From NCBI GenBank assembly GCA_937931785.1, contig CALHAX010000014.1, positions 1 through 43,358 on the forward strand: DNA of 43,358 nucleotides. Direction: 5' to 3'. Shown in pieces: positions 34,517-43,358 of this stretch (position 1 is its first letter; each line of letters opens with the position of its first letter). A program made the translations under genes and the position numbers. The notes below the pieces were generated by a model that saw only the letters and a list, made by a program, of their open reading frames with translations, had not been told where the DNA came from and did not search any database. This DNA comes from an uncultured Hyphomicrobiaceae bacterium. Lineage in GTDB: Bacteria > Pseudomonadota > Alphaproteobacteria > Rhizobiales > CALHAX01.

Positions 34517-35259
34517 CAGGCCTCACTCGCCTCCTCGGCTGCAGCATCTTGCGCTGGCGCTTCTTTAGCGACGCCCGCACCTTCCGGCATGCGGAACGCA
34601 CCCGGCGTCGGTGCATCGTCAGGCCGTGCACGTTTGACCGCGTCCTTGACCAGAACCCAGCCACCTTTCGACCCAGGCACCGCACCGCGTACGAGAACCA
34701 GGCCCCGCTCAGGATCGGTTTTCACGATCGTGAGGTTTTGGGTCGTGACGCGCTCGGCCCCCATGTGGCCAGCCATCTTCTTGCCTTTAAAGACCTTGCC
34801 AGGATCCTGACACTGCCCGGTTGAACCATGCGAACGGTGCGAAATCGAAACACCGTGCGAGGCGCGCAAGCCACCAAAGTTGTGACGCTTCATGGCACCG
34901 GCAAAACCTTTACCGATGCTTGTGCCCGTTACATCGACGCGTTGGCCGGGAACGAAATGATCGGCCGTAATTTCTGCGCCTACGTCGATCATATTGTCCG
35001 CTGACACGCGAAACTCGGCAACCTTGCTCTTCGGCTCGACGTTTGCCTTGGCAAAGTGTCCACGCTCGGCTTTCGAGACATTCTTCACCTTGCGCATGCC
35101 AACCCCCAGTTGCAGCGCCGTGTAGCCATTCTTTTCCTGCGTGCGATGCGCGACAACCTGCAGCCCATCCATTTTCAGGACAGTAACCGGCACGTGTTCG
35201 CCTGCATCGGTGAAGATCCGGGTCATACCCATCTTCTGCGCTATAATTCCTGACCGCAT
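34516..35259 (-). CDS. rplC: 50S ribosomal protein L3
   Basis: Length is 247 residues, longer than E. coli L3 (209) because of an Ala/Glu/Pro-rich C-terminal tail ([20 protein letters not shown]). The core has [35 protein letters not shown] and [24 protein letters not shown], which holds the Gln that PrmB methylates. The start at 35259 follows the family; the frame opens at 35316. It lies 100 bp after rpsJ. Confidence 0.97.
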   Translation of the reverse strand: MRSGIIAQKMGMTRIFTDAGEHVPVTVLKMDGLQVVAHRTQEKNGYTALQLGVGMRKVKNVSKAERGHFAKANVEPKSKVAEFRVSADNMIDVGAEITADHFVPGQRVDVTGTSIGKGFAGAMKRHNFGGLRASHGVSISHRSHGSTGQCQDPGKVFKGKKMAGHMGAERVTTQNLTIVKTDPERGLVLVRGAVPGSKGGWVLVKDAVKRARPDDAPTPGAFRMPEGAGVAKEAPAQDAAAEEASEA

Positions 35260-35359
35260 GGGTCTTCTCTCTTTTTCGTCCGTCGGAGCTTGTGGAGAAA
35301 ATCTCCAACTCCTCAAACCGTCACAAAACCATCATCTGAAAGGTCGATGGCCGGACGTG

Positions 35360-35668
35360 TTAAAGCTTGATTTCAACGTCAACACCCGCAGCCAGGTCGA
35401 GCTTCATAAGCGCGTCCACAGTTTGCGGTGTCGGATCGACGATATCGAGGATGCGCTTGTGTGTACGCATTTCGAATTGCTCGCGACTCTTCTTGTTCAC
35501 GTGCGGAGACCGGTTCACCGTGAATTTCTCAATTCGCGTTGGAAGCGGGATCGGACCACGTACGTCAGCACCTGTACGGCGTGCCGTGTTGACGATCTCC
35601 TTCGTCGACGCATCAAGAATTCGATGATCGAAAGCCTTGAGACGTATTCTTATGTTCTGGCTTTGCAT
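35360..35668 (-). CDS. rpsJ: 30S ribosomal protein S10 (NusE)
   Basis: Length is 102 residues. It has [60 protein letters not shown] and a C-terminal beta strand. S10 is also the NusB partner NusE in transcription antitermination. It opens the S10 operon here and lies 130 bp after the tuf stop, with the tuf hairpin at 35757-35785 between them. Confidence 0.97.
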   Translation of the reverse strand: MQSQNIRIRLKAFDHRILDASTKEIVNTARRTGADVRGPIPLPTRIEKFTVNRSPHVNKKSREQFEMRTHKRILDIVDPTPQTVDALMKLDLAAGVDVEIKL

Positions 35669-35756
35669 CGCCTCAACTCACCTGATGTCCGCATCGTTTG
35701 ACAATTATCGCCGCTTGTCCGGCCACAAAGTCATTCGCGTTGAAATCCAAAAGTTT

Positions 35757-35785
35757 GGGGCGCTTCCTTTTCGGGGAAGCGCCCC
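35757..35785 (-). terminator. Terminator-like hairpin after tuf
   Basis: GGGGCGCTTCC (35757-35767) pairs perfectly over 11 bp with GGAAGCGCCCC (35775-35785) around a 7-nt loop. On the minus strand it is followed by AAACTTTTGGATTT, a weak T-run, so termination may be partial and let some transcription pass into rpsJ. It sits 13 bp after the tuf stop. Confidence 0.7.
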
Positions 35786-35798
35786 TTTGTCGTTCGAT

Positions 35799-36974
35799 CT
35801 ACTCGATGATCTTTGCAACCACGCCGGCACCGACTGTGCGGCCACCTTCGCGAATCGCGAAACGGAGATTGTCTTCCATGGCGATCGGCACAATCAGCTC
35901 TACTTCGACAGAGCAGTTGTCACCCGGCATCACCATTTCCGTACCTTCCGGCAACTTTACAACACCCGTCACGTCTGTCGTTCGGAAATAGAACTGCGGA
36001 CGGTAGTTCGTGAAGAACGGCGTGTGACGTCCACCCTCGTCTTTCTTGAGGATGTAGGCTTCTGCCGTAAACTTCGTGTGCGGCGTGACCGAACCTGGCT
36101 TGCAGAGAACCTGCCCACGCTCGACTTCTTCACGCTTCGTACCACGAAGCAGCACACCGACGTTGTCGCCAGCTTCGCCGCTGTCGAGCAGCTTGCGGAA
36201 CATTTCGACGCCCGTGCACGTTGTCTTTTGCGTGTCCTTGATGCCAATGATTTCGATTTCTTCACCGACTTTGATGATACCGCGCTCGATACGACCTGTT
36301 GTCACCGTTCCGCGACCAGAAATCGAGAACACGTCTTCAATCGGCATCAGGAATGGCATGTCCACTGGACGTTCCGGCTGAGGAATATAGCTGTCGACAG
36401 CTTCCATCAGAGCCTTGATCGATGTTTCGCCGATTGCCTCATCGCGACCCTCAAGTGCGGCAAGTGCAGAACCCTTGATGATTGGAATATCGTCGCCCGG
36501 GAAATCGTACGAAGAAAGAAGTTCACGAACTTCCATTTCAACCAGCTCGAGAAGCTCTTCGTCGTCGACCTGATCGACCTTGTTCATGTAAACGACGAGT
36601 GCCGGCACGCCAACCTGACGCGCAAGCAGAATGTGCTCACGTGTCTGCGGCATTGGACCGTCAGCAGCGTTCACCACGAGGATCGCGCCATCCATCTGGG
36701 CTGCACCCGTGATCATGTTCTTCACATAGTCAGCGTGGCCCGGGCAATCGACGTGCGCGTAGTGGCGAGCATCTGTTTCGTATTCGACGTGCGCCGTAGA
36801 GATCGTGATGCCGCGCGCTTTTTCTTCCGGCGCCTTGTCGATCTGGTCGTAATCCTGGAAATCACCAAAGTATTTGGTGATCGCAGCTGTCAACGTCGTC
36901 TTGCCGTGGTCAACGTGACCGATCGTGCCGATGTTGCAGTGCGGTTTATTGCGTTCAAACTTTTCCTTGGCCAT
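35799..36974 (-). CDS. tuf: Elongation factor Tu
   Basis: EF-Tu carries aminoacyl-tRNA to the ribosome. The 391-residue protein has the G-domain motifs GHVDHGKTT (residues 18-26), DCPGHADY, the NKVD base motif and the SAL segment (GSALAALEG). The RGITI effector loop and EF-Tu domain 2 start ([25 protein letters not shown]) follow. The start at 36974 gives [22 protein letters not shown], as in other alphaproteobacteria. It follows fusA in the str operon, and a second tuf copy, common in proteobacteria, is not in this window. Confidence 0.98.
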   Translation of the reverse strand: MAKEKFERNKPHCNIGTIGHVDHGKTTLTAAITKYFGDFQDYDQIDKAPEEKARGITISTAHVEYETDARHYAHVDCPGHADYVKNMITGAAQMDGAILVVNAADGPMPQTREHILLARQVGVPALVVYMNKVDQVDDEELLELVEMEVRELLSSYDFPGDDIPIIKGSALAALEGRDEAIGETSIKALMEAVDSYIPQPERPVDMPFLMPIEDVFSISGRGTVTTGRIERGIIKVGEEIEIIGIKDTQKTTCTGVEMFRKLLDSGEAGDNVGVLLRGTKREEVERGQVLCKPGSVTPHTKFTAEAYILKKDEGGRHTPFFTNYRPQFYFRTTDVTGVVKLPEGTEMVMPGDNCSVEVELIVPIAMEDNLRFAIREGGRTVGAGVVAKIIE

Positions 36975-37034
36975 CTCATAGGCTCCTTCGTCTAGGTATC
37001 CGACGAAACGTCGTTTCTACTGGATTTCAATCGA

Positions 37035-37052
37035 GGGACGATCAATCGTCCC
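37035..37052 (-). promoter_or_regulatory. Perfect hairpin directly after the fusA stop
   Basis: GGGACGAT (37035-37042) and ATCGTCCC (37045-37052) form a perfect 8-bp inverted repeat with a 2-nt centre. It begins immediately after the fusA stop codon and 61 bp before the tuf start. It lacks a T-run, so it is more likely an mRNA processing or stability element that lets tuf be expressed more than fusA than a full terminator. Confidence 0.45.
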
Positions 37053-39161
<2,109 letters not shown>

Positions 39162-39190
39162 CGTGCCGTATCCCTAAGAGAAAGAGTGGA

Positions 39191-39661
39191 CTACCACCGG
39201 TAGTGCGAGAACGCCTTGTTGGCGTCTGCCATGCGGTGTGTATCTTCACGCTTCTTTACTGCTGACCCACGCCCGTTTGCCGCATCGAGCAGCTCCCCGG
39301 ACAAACGCTCAACCATCGTATTCTCGTTCCGCGCACGTGCCGCGGCAATCAACCAGCGCAGCGCCAGCGCCTGACGGCGACCAGTACGCACTTCGACCGG
39401 CACCTGATAGGTCGCACCACCAACACGGCGGGAGCGCACCTCGACAGACGGCGCAATATTTTCAAGCGCCTCGTGGAACACTTCCACCGGATTGCGCTTC
39501 ATCTTTTCCTCGACCGTGTCGAGTGCGCCGTAGACGATGGTCTCGGCCGCGGATTTCTTGCCGTGCTTCATCACGGAATTCATCAGTTTCGGCAGGACAA
39601 GATCACCGAACTTCGGGTCCGGAATGATATCCCGCTTAACTGCACTGTGCCGACGTGACAT
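39191..39661 (-). CDS. rpsG: 30S ribosomal protein S7
   Basis: Length is 156 residues. It has [39 protein letters not shown] and the beta hairpin [19 protein letters not shown] that lies at the E site. In E. coli S7 represses translation of its own operon through the rpsL-rpsG gap, and the hairpin at 39709-39730 here is in that position. It lies 29 bp before fusA. Confidence 0.97.
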   Translation of the reverse strand: MSRRHSAVKRDIIPDPKFGDLVLPKLMNSVMKHGKKSAAETIVYGALDTVEEKMKRNPVEVFHEALENIAPSVEVRSRRVGGATYQVPVEVRTGRRQALALRWLIAAARARNENTMVERLSGELLDAANGRGSAVKKREDTHRMADANKAFSHYRW

Positions 39662-39708
39662 CTGGCTGATCCTCTAATGCGTCAATCTCAGTGACGTAGA
39701 ACGTGTAA

Positions 39709-39730
39709 GGCGCCGGAAGTTTCCAGCGCC
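39709..39730 (-). promoter_or_regulatory. Hairpin in the rpsL-rpsG gap, possible S7 control site
   Basis: GGCGC-C-GGAA (39709-39718) pairs with TTCC-A-GCGCC (39721-39730), nine pairs with one mismatch and a very short centre. It lies in the 88-bp gap between rpsL and rpsG, where S7 binds its own mRNA in E. coli. No T-run follows. The structure is seen; the S7 role is inferred from position and not from sequence match. Confidence 0.4.
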
Positions 39731-39749
39731 CAAATCCAAAATCGATGAC

Positions 39750-40121
39750 CTACTTCGGTCGCTTTGCACCGTACTTCGAGCGGCGCTGCTTGCGGTTCGC
39801 CACACCCTGTGTGTCGAGCACACCGCGAATGGTGTGATAGCGCACACCCGGCAAATCCTTCACGCGGCCGCCGCGGATCAGCACAACAGAGTGCTCCTGA
39901 AGGTTGTGCCCCTCACCCGGAATGTAGCTCGTGACCTCGAAACCGTTCGTCAGACGCACACGCGCGACCTTGCGCAGCGCGGAGTTCGGCTTTTTCGGTG
40001 TCGTCGTGTAGACCCGTGTACAAACGCCACGTTTTTGCGGACATGCCTCCATCGCCGGAACCTTGTTCCGTTTAACGGGCGCCTTGCGCGGCTTGCGAAC
40101 GAGCTGTTGAATAGTTGGCAT
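39750..40121 (-). CDS. rpsL: 30S ribosomal protein S12
   Basis: Length is 123 residues. The start [37 protein letters not shown] and [13 protein letters not shown] are conserved. The lysines whose change gives streptomycin resistance are wild type, both in TPKKPNSA and in RVKDLPG, so no resistance mutation is present. The start at 40121 follows the family. It opens the str operon. In most proteobacteria rpoC lies just upstream; here it does not. Confidence 0.98.
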   Translation of the reverse strand: MPTIQQLVRKPRKAPVKRNKVPAMEACPQKRGVCTRVYTTTPKKPNSALRKVARVRLTNGFEVTSYIPGEGHNLQEHSVVLIRGGRVKDLPGVRYHTIRGVLDTQGVANRKQRRSKYGAKRPK

Positions 40122-40351
40122 ACTATCAAGACCCTGCGTTTCCGGTGCCCCACCTCATTGCGAGGCCCGAAGTGTAGATGCGTCAAAGCCCCGGATGTGC
40201 CAACGGCGCCTTCCAAAAAGAAGACGTCCGCCAAATGCCCTCCGGGGCGATCAGCAAAAGCTCAGAGGATCCGTTGTGGCCCGAGAGCCGTGGCGGATCA
40301 TGATCCAATGATGTTCAACGATGACGACGACTGCGTTTAGCCAAAACAAAA

Positions 40352-40366
40352 GGCGCCACAAGCGCC
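40352..40366 (-). terminator. Rho-independent terminator upstream of rpsL
   Basis: On the minus strand GGCGC-TTGTG-GCGCC is followed by TTTTGTTTT, a good T-run. Only 5 bp pair. It would stop transcription coming leftward from DNA right of rpsL, but no leftward gene is visible until the AraC gene. It may be the leftover terminator of a lost upstream gene, perhaps rpoC. Confidence 0.6.
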
Positions 40367-40461
40367 CCGCTACGACTACCACCAATCGTTAATCAAGTGC
40401 CATATACGCCTGTGGATTCGCTGCGTCAACAGGTTGTGTGAGGTTTTTTGGCTGGGGGGTG

Positions 40462-40554
40462 ATGGATGGCGATGTCGATTACAATCAACTCGTGACGCTC
40501 TTTTACAACATGACTGAAGACGTGACTGTCGTGGATCATCTCAATCTCGTGTGA
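40462..40554 (+). CDS. Possible small acidic peptide gene, 30 codons
   Basis: An ATG with GGGGGGTG directly upstream opens a 30-residue frame (MDGDVDYNQLVTLFYNMTED start, TGA at 40552-40554). The peptide is acidic with no membrane segment and no known family. Frames this short arise often by chance, so the call is weak; the purine-rich site before the start is the only support. Confidence 0.2.
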   Translation: MDGDVDYNQLVTLFYNMTEDVTVVDHLNLV

Positions 40555-40724
40555 TCCCGCCAACCCCGCTTTCGGACTCACCCAGCATGAGTTCAAGTAT
40601 CAATACCTTGCTGGAATACAGCCACACATCACGCGACGTCGATACATTGACGGAAACAAGCACTCGTGTGCACGATGCTGTGAATACTAAGGTTTGATTG
40701 TTTTTTGTTGTGGGTGGTTCGTTG

Positions 40725-41351
40725 ATGCGTTCGTGTCCGCTTCAGAAACGCTGGTCGTTGAGACGCAAGGTGGGACTGTCGCTTCTGGCGGTACTGGGGT
40801 TTTGCGTTGTCGGCCTCTACACCGTTCCGAATTTTCCGTTCGGGCCTTACACCCTCTACGGTGACATGAAGGCGGAGGAACGGGCGGCGAATATCCCGTA
40901 TGAGCGGCTGTCCAGTGAAGAAACGCGACCGTTGATGATTGCCGGCAAGAATGGGCCTTTTCCTCCTTTCGCAAATGCGGTTGTAAAATTTGCTGATGTT
41001 CGAAGCTGCCTCGTTCGCTCAGAGCAACACCGCAAACAACCCGATTTACGACTGATCGATTGGTTCATTGTTTCCAACACAAAGCAAGCACGTGTATGCA
41101 TTTGGCGAATCTTCACCAGTTTTGAAGCTGACCAGACTTTGACGATCCAACGCGTTGTCGCTTGGATGCAGTTCCATGACCTGCAACCTCAGATCATTCG
41201 TAATCCTGTATCTATTTATCCGGACGCCCCGCCGATCATAATCATAAAAGTGTACCGACCCAGTGAAACTCTGCTCATGCTACAAGGAGGATTTGGTAGC
41301 GATGAGTATGACGATGGAAGAAGGGTTCAAGCGCTGGACGGCGAAGCGTAA
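40725..41351 (+). pseudogene. Unknown membrane-anchored protein, 3' end replaced by an IS remnant
   Basis: I do not recognise this protein. From the ATG at 40725 it starts with a basic segment (PLQKRWSLRRK) and one hydrophobic helix (VGLSLLAVLGFCVVGLYTV), which predicts a single N-terminal membrane anchor with the rest in the periplasm. The visible globular part runs to about IIIIK at 41250. From 41251 the DNA reads as the left end of an insertion sequence, so the final residues of the frame (VYRPSETLLML onward) are IS-derived and the real C-terminus is lost. A TTG at 40698 would add nine residues but gives no better signal. No neighbour suggests a function. Confidence 0.5.
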
Positions 41352-41405
41352 ATCAGCGCTGGTTGTCGAGATCATGCAGGGCAAAACGACGGTTGCGGAG
41401 GCGGC
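41251..41405 (+). mobile_element. IS3-type insertion sequence remnant, left end
   Basis: The segment from about 41251 (TGTACCGACCCAGTGAAACT) reads as the left end of an IS3-like element, with a strong AAGGAGG ribosome-binding site at 41284-41290 before the transposase OrfA start. Homology to OrfA ends at about 41403, so the right part, the catalytic OrfB and the right end are missing. The left boundary is set by where the resident gene stops making sense and is approximate. Confidence 0.6.
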
Positions 41406-41430
41406 ATGTAGGCTGCGCTCGCGGCCTTAA
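41302..41430 (+). pseudogene. Transposase OrfA fragment (DUF1153-type, IS3 family)
   Basis: The 42-residue frame starts MSMTMEEGFKRWTAKRKSAL and continues VVEIMQGKTTVAEA, the helix-turn-helix start of an IS3-group OrfA. Full OrfA would continue with SRAYDLTPSEIEEWV-like sequence, but here it changes to ACRLRSRP and ends. The stop at 41428-41430 overlaps the AraC stop (41427-41429) on the other strand, so the deletion end point lies almost at the AraC gene end. It cannot support transposition. Confidence 0.75.
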
Positions 41431-42272
41431 GAAAGGATGATGGAGCGATATCGTCCTGGAGTCGTGCCTAACAAGCGACGGAAGGTTTCTGTCATGTGAC
41501 TTTGGGAAGAAAAACCAACTTCGTAGGCAATTTCGGCGATCGACCGATTTTTATCCGCCAAGAGCTGTTTGGCGCGATCGATTCTGTGCTGCAACACGAA
41601 CTGATGTGGTGGCAGACCCGTTTCCAGTTTGAACATCTTGGAAAAATGGAACGCACTCACACCAACCATGTCAGCCATTTTCTGGAGGCTGAGCTCATCG
41701 TCGCTGTTTTCTGCAATGTACGTTGTAACTAGTCTGATCTTTTCTCTTCCGAGAGCGAGTTTGTCTTCACTGGTCTGAGAGCGCTCTGCCTCCTGCAGGA
41801 AATCACTCATGATGAGGCTCACGAGAGAATTCGCCTTCATCTCACCACCGAACCCGTCGGAAGCCAGGAACTGGAGCAGCATCCGGGACAATGCCTTGTG
41901 GTTGGGAACACGGCGCCCCTGCATGCTATCAAGATCGAAGTCATGGTTTGCGCCCACTTCGTCCTGAAACTGCTTTCTGAGTTCCTGATCAAAACTCACA
42001 TAGAGCAACTCTGCAGATCGATCTGTCTGACAATAATTGTCTACGCCCTGGGGCACGTAAGAACTTTCATCGGGAGAGACAATGACTTCCCGCTTCCTGG
42101 ACGTTCCGATACTCCCGATACACTTGAAGCCTGATTGATAGAGGACGATAATGTCGGTTGGAGCCGAGTAATCCGCTTCCAGGTTTTCAATAGGCGGCGC
42201 AAAACCCAACGCAATACGGTCGTTGGCCCACCTCATCTCCGGTAGAGGGAAAAATTTCTTATCTGATGTCAA
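41427..42272 (-). CDS. AraC-family transcriptional regulator
   Basis: The 281-residue protein has an N-terminal sensor half (about 1-165), which I do not assign to a ligand, and the two C-terminal helix-turn-helix motifs of the AraC/XylS family: LSLQKMADMVGVSAFHFSKMFKLETGLPPHQFV and RSIAEIAYEVGFSSQSHMTETFRRLLGTTPGRYR. The frame opens with TTG at 42272. The first in-frame ATG is at 42236 (MRWANDR), and neither has a convincing ribosome-binding site, so the start is uncertain. AGAGT-TGAC-ACTCT (42272-42285) is a small dyad at the TTG and may be an autoregulatory site. The 3' end abuts the IS remnant, so the extreme C-terminus could be affected. Confidence 0.88.
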   Translation of the reverse strand: MTSDKKFFPLPEMRWANDRIALGFAPPIENLEADYSAPTDIIVLYQSGFKCIGSIGTSRKREVIVSPDESSYVPQGVDNYCQTDRSAELLYVSFDQELRKQFQDEVGANHDFDLDSMQGRRVPNHKALSRMLLQFLASDGFGGEMKANSLVSLIMSDFLQEAERSQTSEDKLALGREKIRLVTTYIAENSDDELSLQKMADMVGVSAFHFSKMFKLETGLPPHQFVLQHRIDRAKQLLADKNRSIAEIAYEVGFSSQSHMTETFRRLLGTTPGRYRSIILS

Positions 42273-42537
42273 GAGTTGACACTCTATTGTGGGGGGTAAT
42301 GCCTACGTCATCTCAGTGGATGCAACGTTATCACGTTGTATACTTATCAACAAGCTGTGGTCGGAATGATAAAGTTGATCATCTATAGATCAGTTTGTTG
42401 TTTGATAGGTTTAACGCGCGGTCGCCTTTCGACGAGCTGGCTAGTACGGACAACCACAGGACCGTCGGTTCACGAAAATATGACTTGTCTTGAAATGTTG
42501 TCAGCATTCTCGTGCGGCAAATTCACGATTCCACTGT
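42273..42537. other. Intergenic region upstream of the AraC gene
   Basis: The 265 bp hold no convincing gene. The short plus-strand frame (42336-42590) has no known family and overlaps the end of the PAS gene. It should contain the promoter of the AraC gene and the terminator of the PAS gene, but neither was clear by eye. Confidence 0.5.
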
Positions 42538-43041
42538 TCAGTTTTTCCATTGTTTCGGAGGTGTCGGAAGGCAAAGAGGCGCTTCGGTGATATGAAGAGA
42601 GAACGTCATGTAAATGGCAGAGTGGTCCGTTTCATCCGAATCGGTAATGTCAAGACGCGTACCAATAACCAACGCCTCATACGCTGAGCCATCCTTTCGA
42701 TAATTGATCAAGCAGATCAGACCTTGCCCACTTTCTTCAAGATTGTCTCGAAACGTGCGGGTATCTTCGATGTCGGTATCGATGCCTTGCAAAATCTTTG
42801 GGGACTGGCCGAGTGGCTCATCCTGCGTATACCCGCACATATCGCAAAACGCTTTATTCGCCGCAATGATCTGTGGCGCGTTCAAGCCACGTTTGCCATC
42901 CGTTATGATGCATGGGACGGACACGGCGTATGCAAACTGCATCGCTTGCTCGAGGGTCAGTGGCTTTTGGAATGAAGAAAGGTCGATGACACTATCTCGC
43001 TGCTGATCGTCTTCTGCTCTAATAGTAGCGTTGCTTTGCAT
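42538..43041 (-). CDS. Stand-alone LOV-like PAS domain without the photoactive cysteine
   Basis: The 167-residue protein is a single PAS domain whose best match by eye is the LOV subclass: VPCIITDGKRGLNAPQIIAANKAFCDMCGYT (about 43-72), a GxNCRFLQ-like segment at 78-86 reading GQSPKILQG, and NYRKDGSAYEALVIGTRL (113-130). In true LOV proteins the Cys in this segment bonds the flavin in light. Here Asn and Cys are replaced by Ser80 and Pro81, and the Asn after NYRKDGxxF is missing too, so classical flavin photochemistry is unlikely. No output domain (kinase, HTH, GGDEF) is attached, so it would act through a partner. The start at 43041 is the only good ATG. A perfect 16-bp palindrome lies 20 bp upstream. 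Confidence 0.75.
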   Translation of the reverse strand: MQSNATIRAEDDQQRDSVIDLSSFQKPLTLEQAMQFAYAVSVPCIITDGKRGLNAPQIIAANKAFCDMCGYTQDEPLGQSPKILQGIDTDIEDTRTFRDNLEESGQGLICLINYRKDGSAYEALVIGTRLDITDSDETDHSAIYMTFSLHITEAPLCLPTPPKQWKN

Positions 43042-43060
43042 GTTTCAGACTGTGCAAACA

Positions 43061-43076
43061 CATCCTACGTAGGATG
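43061..43076. promoter_or_regulatory. Perfect 16-bp palindrome upstream of the PAS gene
   Basis: CATCCTACGTAGGATG is an exact palindrome with no spacer, 20 bp upstream of the PAS gene start. Its size and position fit an operator for a dimeric regulator. A cruciform or restriction-related role cannot be excluded. The binding protein is unknown. Confidence 0.55.
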
Positions 43077-43358
43077 ATCAAGATTTCTGAATCCCCGGCA
43101 GCACGCACTCACCAATATTCAGCGAGCAAAATTACTGGCGTGGTCAGATCAAACTACATTAATTGCATTTGCGCCATGGATCACAAAAACACAACAGCGA
43201 ACGCAACAAATGGCAATACTCCGATAAGATTCAACAAAAATACGGATTCAGACAAGCAAACGCAGCGCGGAGTGTGCACAAATCCTGTAAACCTGAAGCC
43301 ATGACATCACAATGCAGGTTACGCGCAAAGCCTTCGACACTCAAATTCTTAGCGCCTA
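43077..43358. other. Right-edge region without a recognisable gene
   Basis: About 280 bp of mixed composition. The 76-codon plus-strand frame starting at 43074 has low-complexity Asn/Thr-rich sequence, no ribosome-binding site and no known family, so I do not call it. A gene may begin beyond the window. Confidence 0.5.

Larger units (their letters stand above)
40122..40724. other. Non-coding region upstream of rpsL, str operon leader
   Basis: About 600 bp without a confirmed gene. The part next to rpsL should hold the str operon leader and promoter; TTGACG (minus strand, 40181-40186) is the only fair -35 match, and its -10 partner is poor. A terminator-like hairpin lies at 40352-40366 and a possible 30-codon frame at 40462-40554. 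No trace of the rpoC end was recognised. Confidence 0.6.

Noticed and set aside
35637-36995. 452-codon plus-strand frame opposite tuf
   Set aside because: Antisense shadow of EF-Tu; no start signal or family.
40160-40190. Promoter TTGACG of the str operon on the minus strand
   Set aside because: The -35 match is good, but no acceptable -10 lies at 16-18 bp, so I do not call it as a feature.
43074-43304. 76-codon plus-strand frame at the right edge
   Set aside because: Asn/Thr-rich low-complexity sequence without ribosome-binding site; its ATG lies within the palindrome.

Overview
The window comes from an alphaproteobacterium, probably close to Rhodobacterales (the order-level call is inference). 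The str, S10, spc and alpha ribosomal operons run head to tail on the minus strand. adk sits between secY and rpsM, there is no rpmJ or rpsD in the cluster, S14 is the long zinc-free form, and EF-Tu is 391 residues, all as in alphaproteobacteria. The core is moderately GC-rich. Both ends are visibly more AT-rich and look like accessory DNA.

Layout. (1) 1-2460: AT-rich accessory DNA with a broken Y-family DNA polymerase gene, a small XRE repressor, a palindromic operator candidate, a secreted protein of unknown function and about 1.1 kb without a clear gene. It stops abruptly inside a truncated tRNA-Ser(GCU) gene at 2461-2501, which looks like an island or recombination junction. (2) 2720-7670, plus strand: a GFA/CENP-V zinc protein, a P-loop ATPase, metA (methionine synthesis; residue Glu111 predicts acetyl-CoA use) and the ycjX/ycjF-like pair. 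(3) 7922-18089, minus strand: a tightly packed eight-gene catabolic operon (hyuA, hyuB, FAD amine/amino-acid oxidoreductase, HpaI aldolase, uronate-dehydrogenase-like enzyme, atypical SDR, class V PLP enzyme, secreted TAP-like hydrolase). A divergent GcvA-like LysR gene lies beside it, followed by an MFS transporter plus VOC protein pair. I know no characterised pathway with this enzyme set, so it is the best candidate here for an undescribed system. (4) 20670-40121, minus strand: alpha operon (rplQ, rpoA, rpsK, rpsM), adk, secY, spc and S10 operons, tuf, fusA, rpsG, rpsL. (5) 40122-43358: rearranged accessory DNA. rpoBC is not next to rpsL as it usually is. Instead there is an unknown membrane-anchored protein cut by an insertion-sequence remnant, an AraC-family regulator, and a LOV-like PAS protein that lacks the photoactive cysteine and has a perfect 16-bp palindrome just upstream.

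How the genes work together. The minus-strand block at 20670-40121 makes ribosomal proteins, RNA polymerase alpha, elongation factors, the Sec channel and adenylate kinase. Several intercistronic gaps carry clean hairpins without T-tails, likely sites of mRNA processing or translational control. In the catabolic block, start/stop overlaps of 1-4 nt join the first five genes, so they are almost certainly co-transcribed. The LysR gene reads away from the operon out of a 92-bp shared region and probably controls it.
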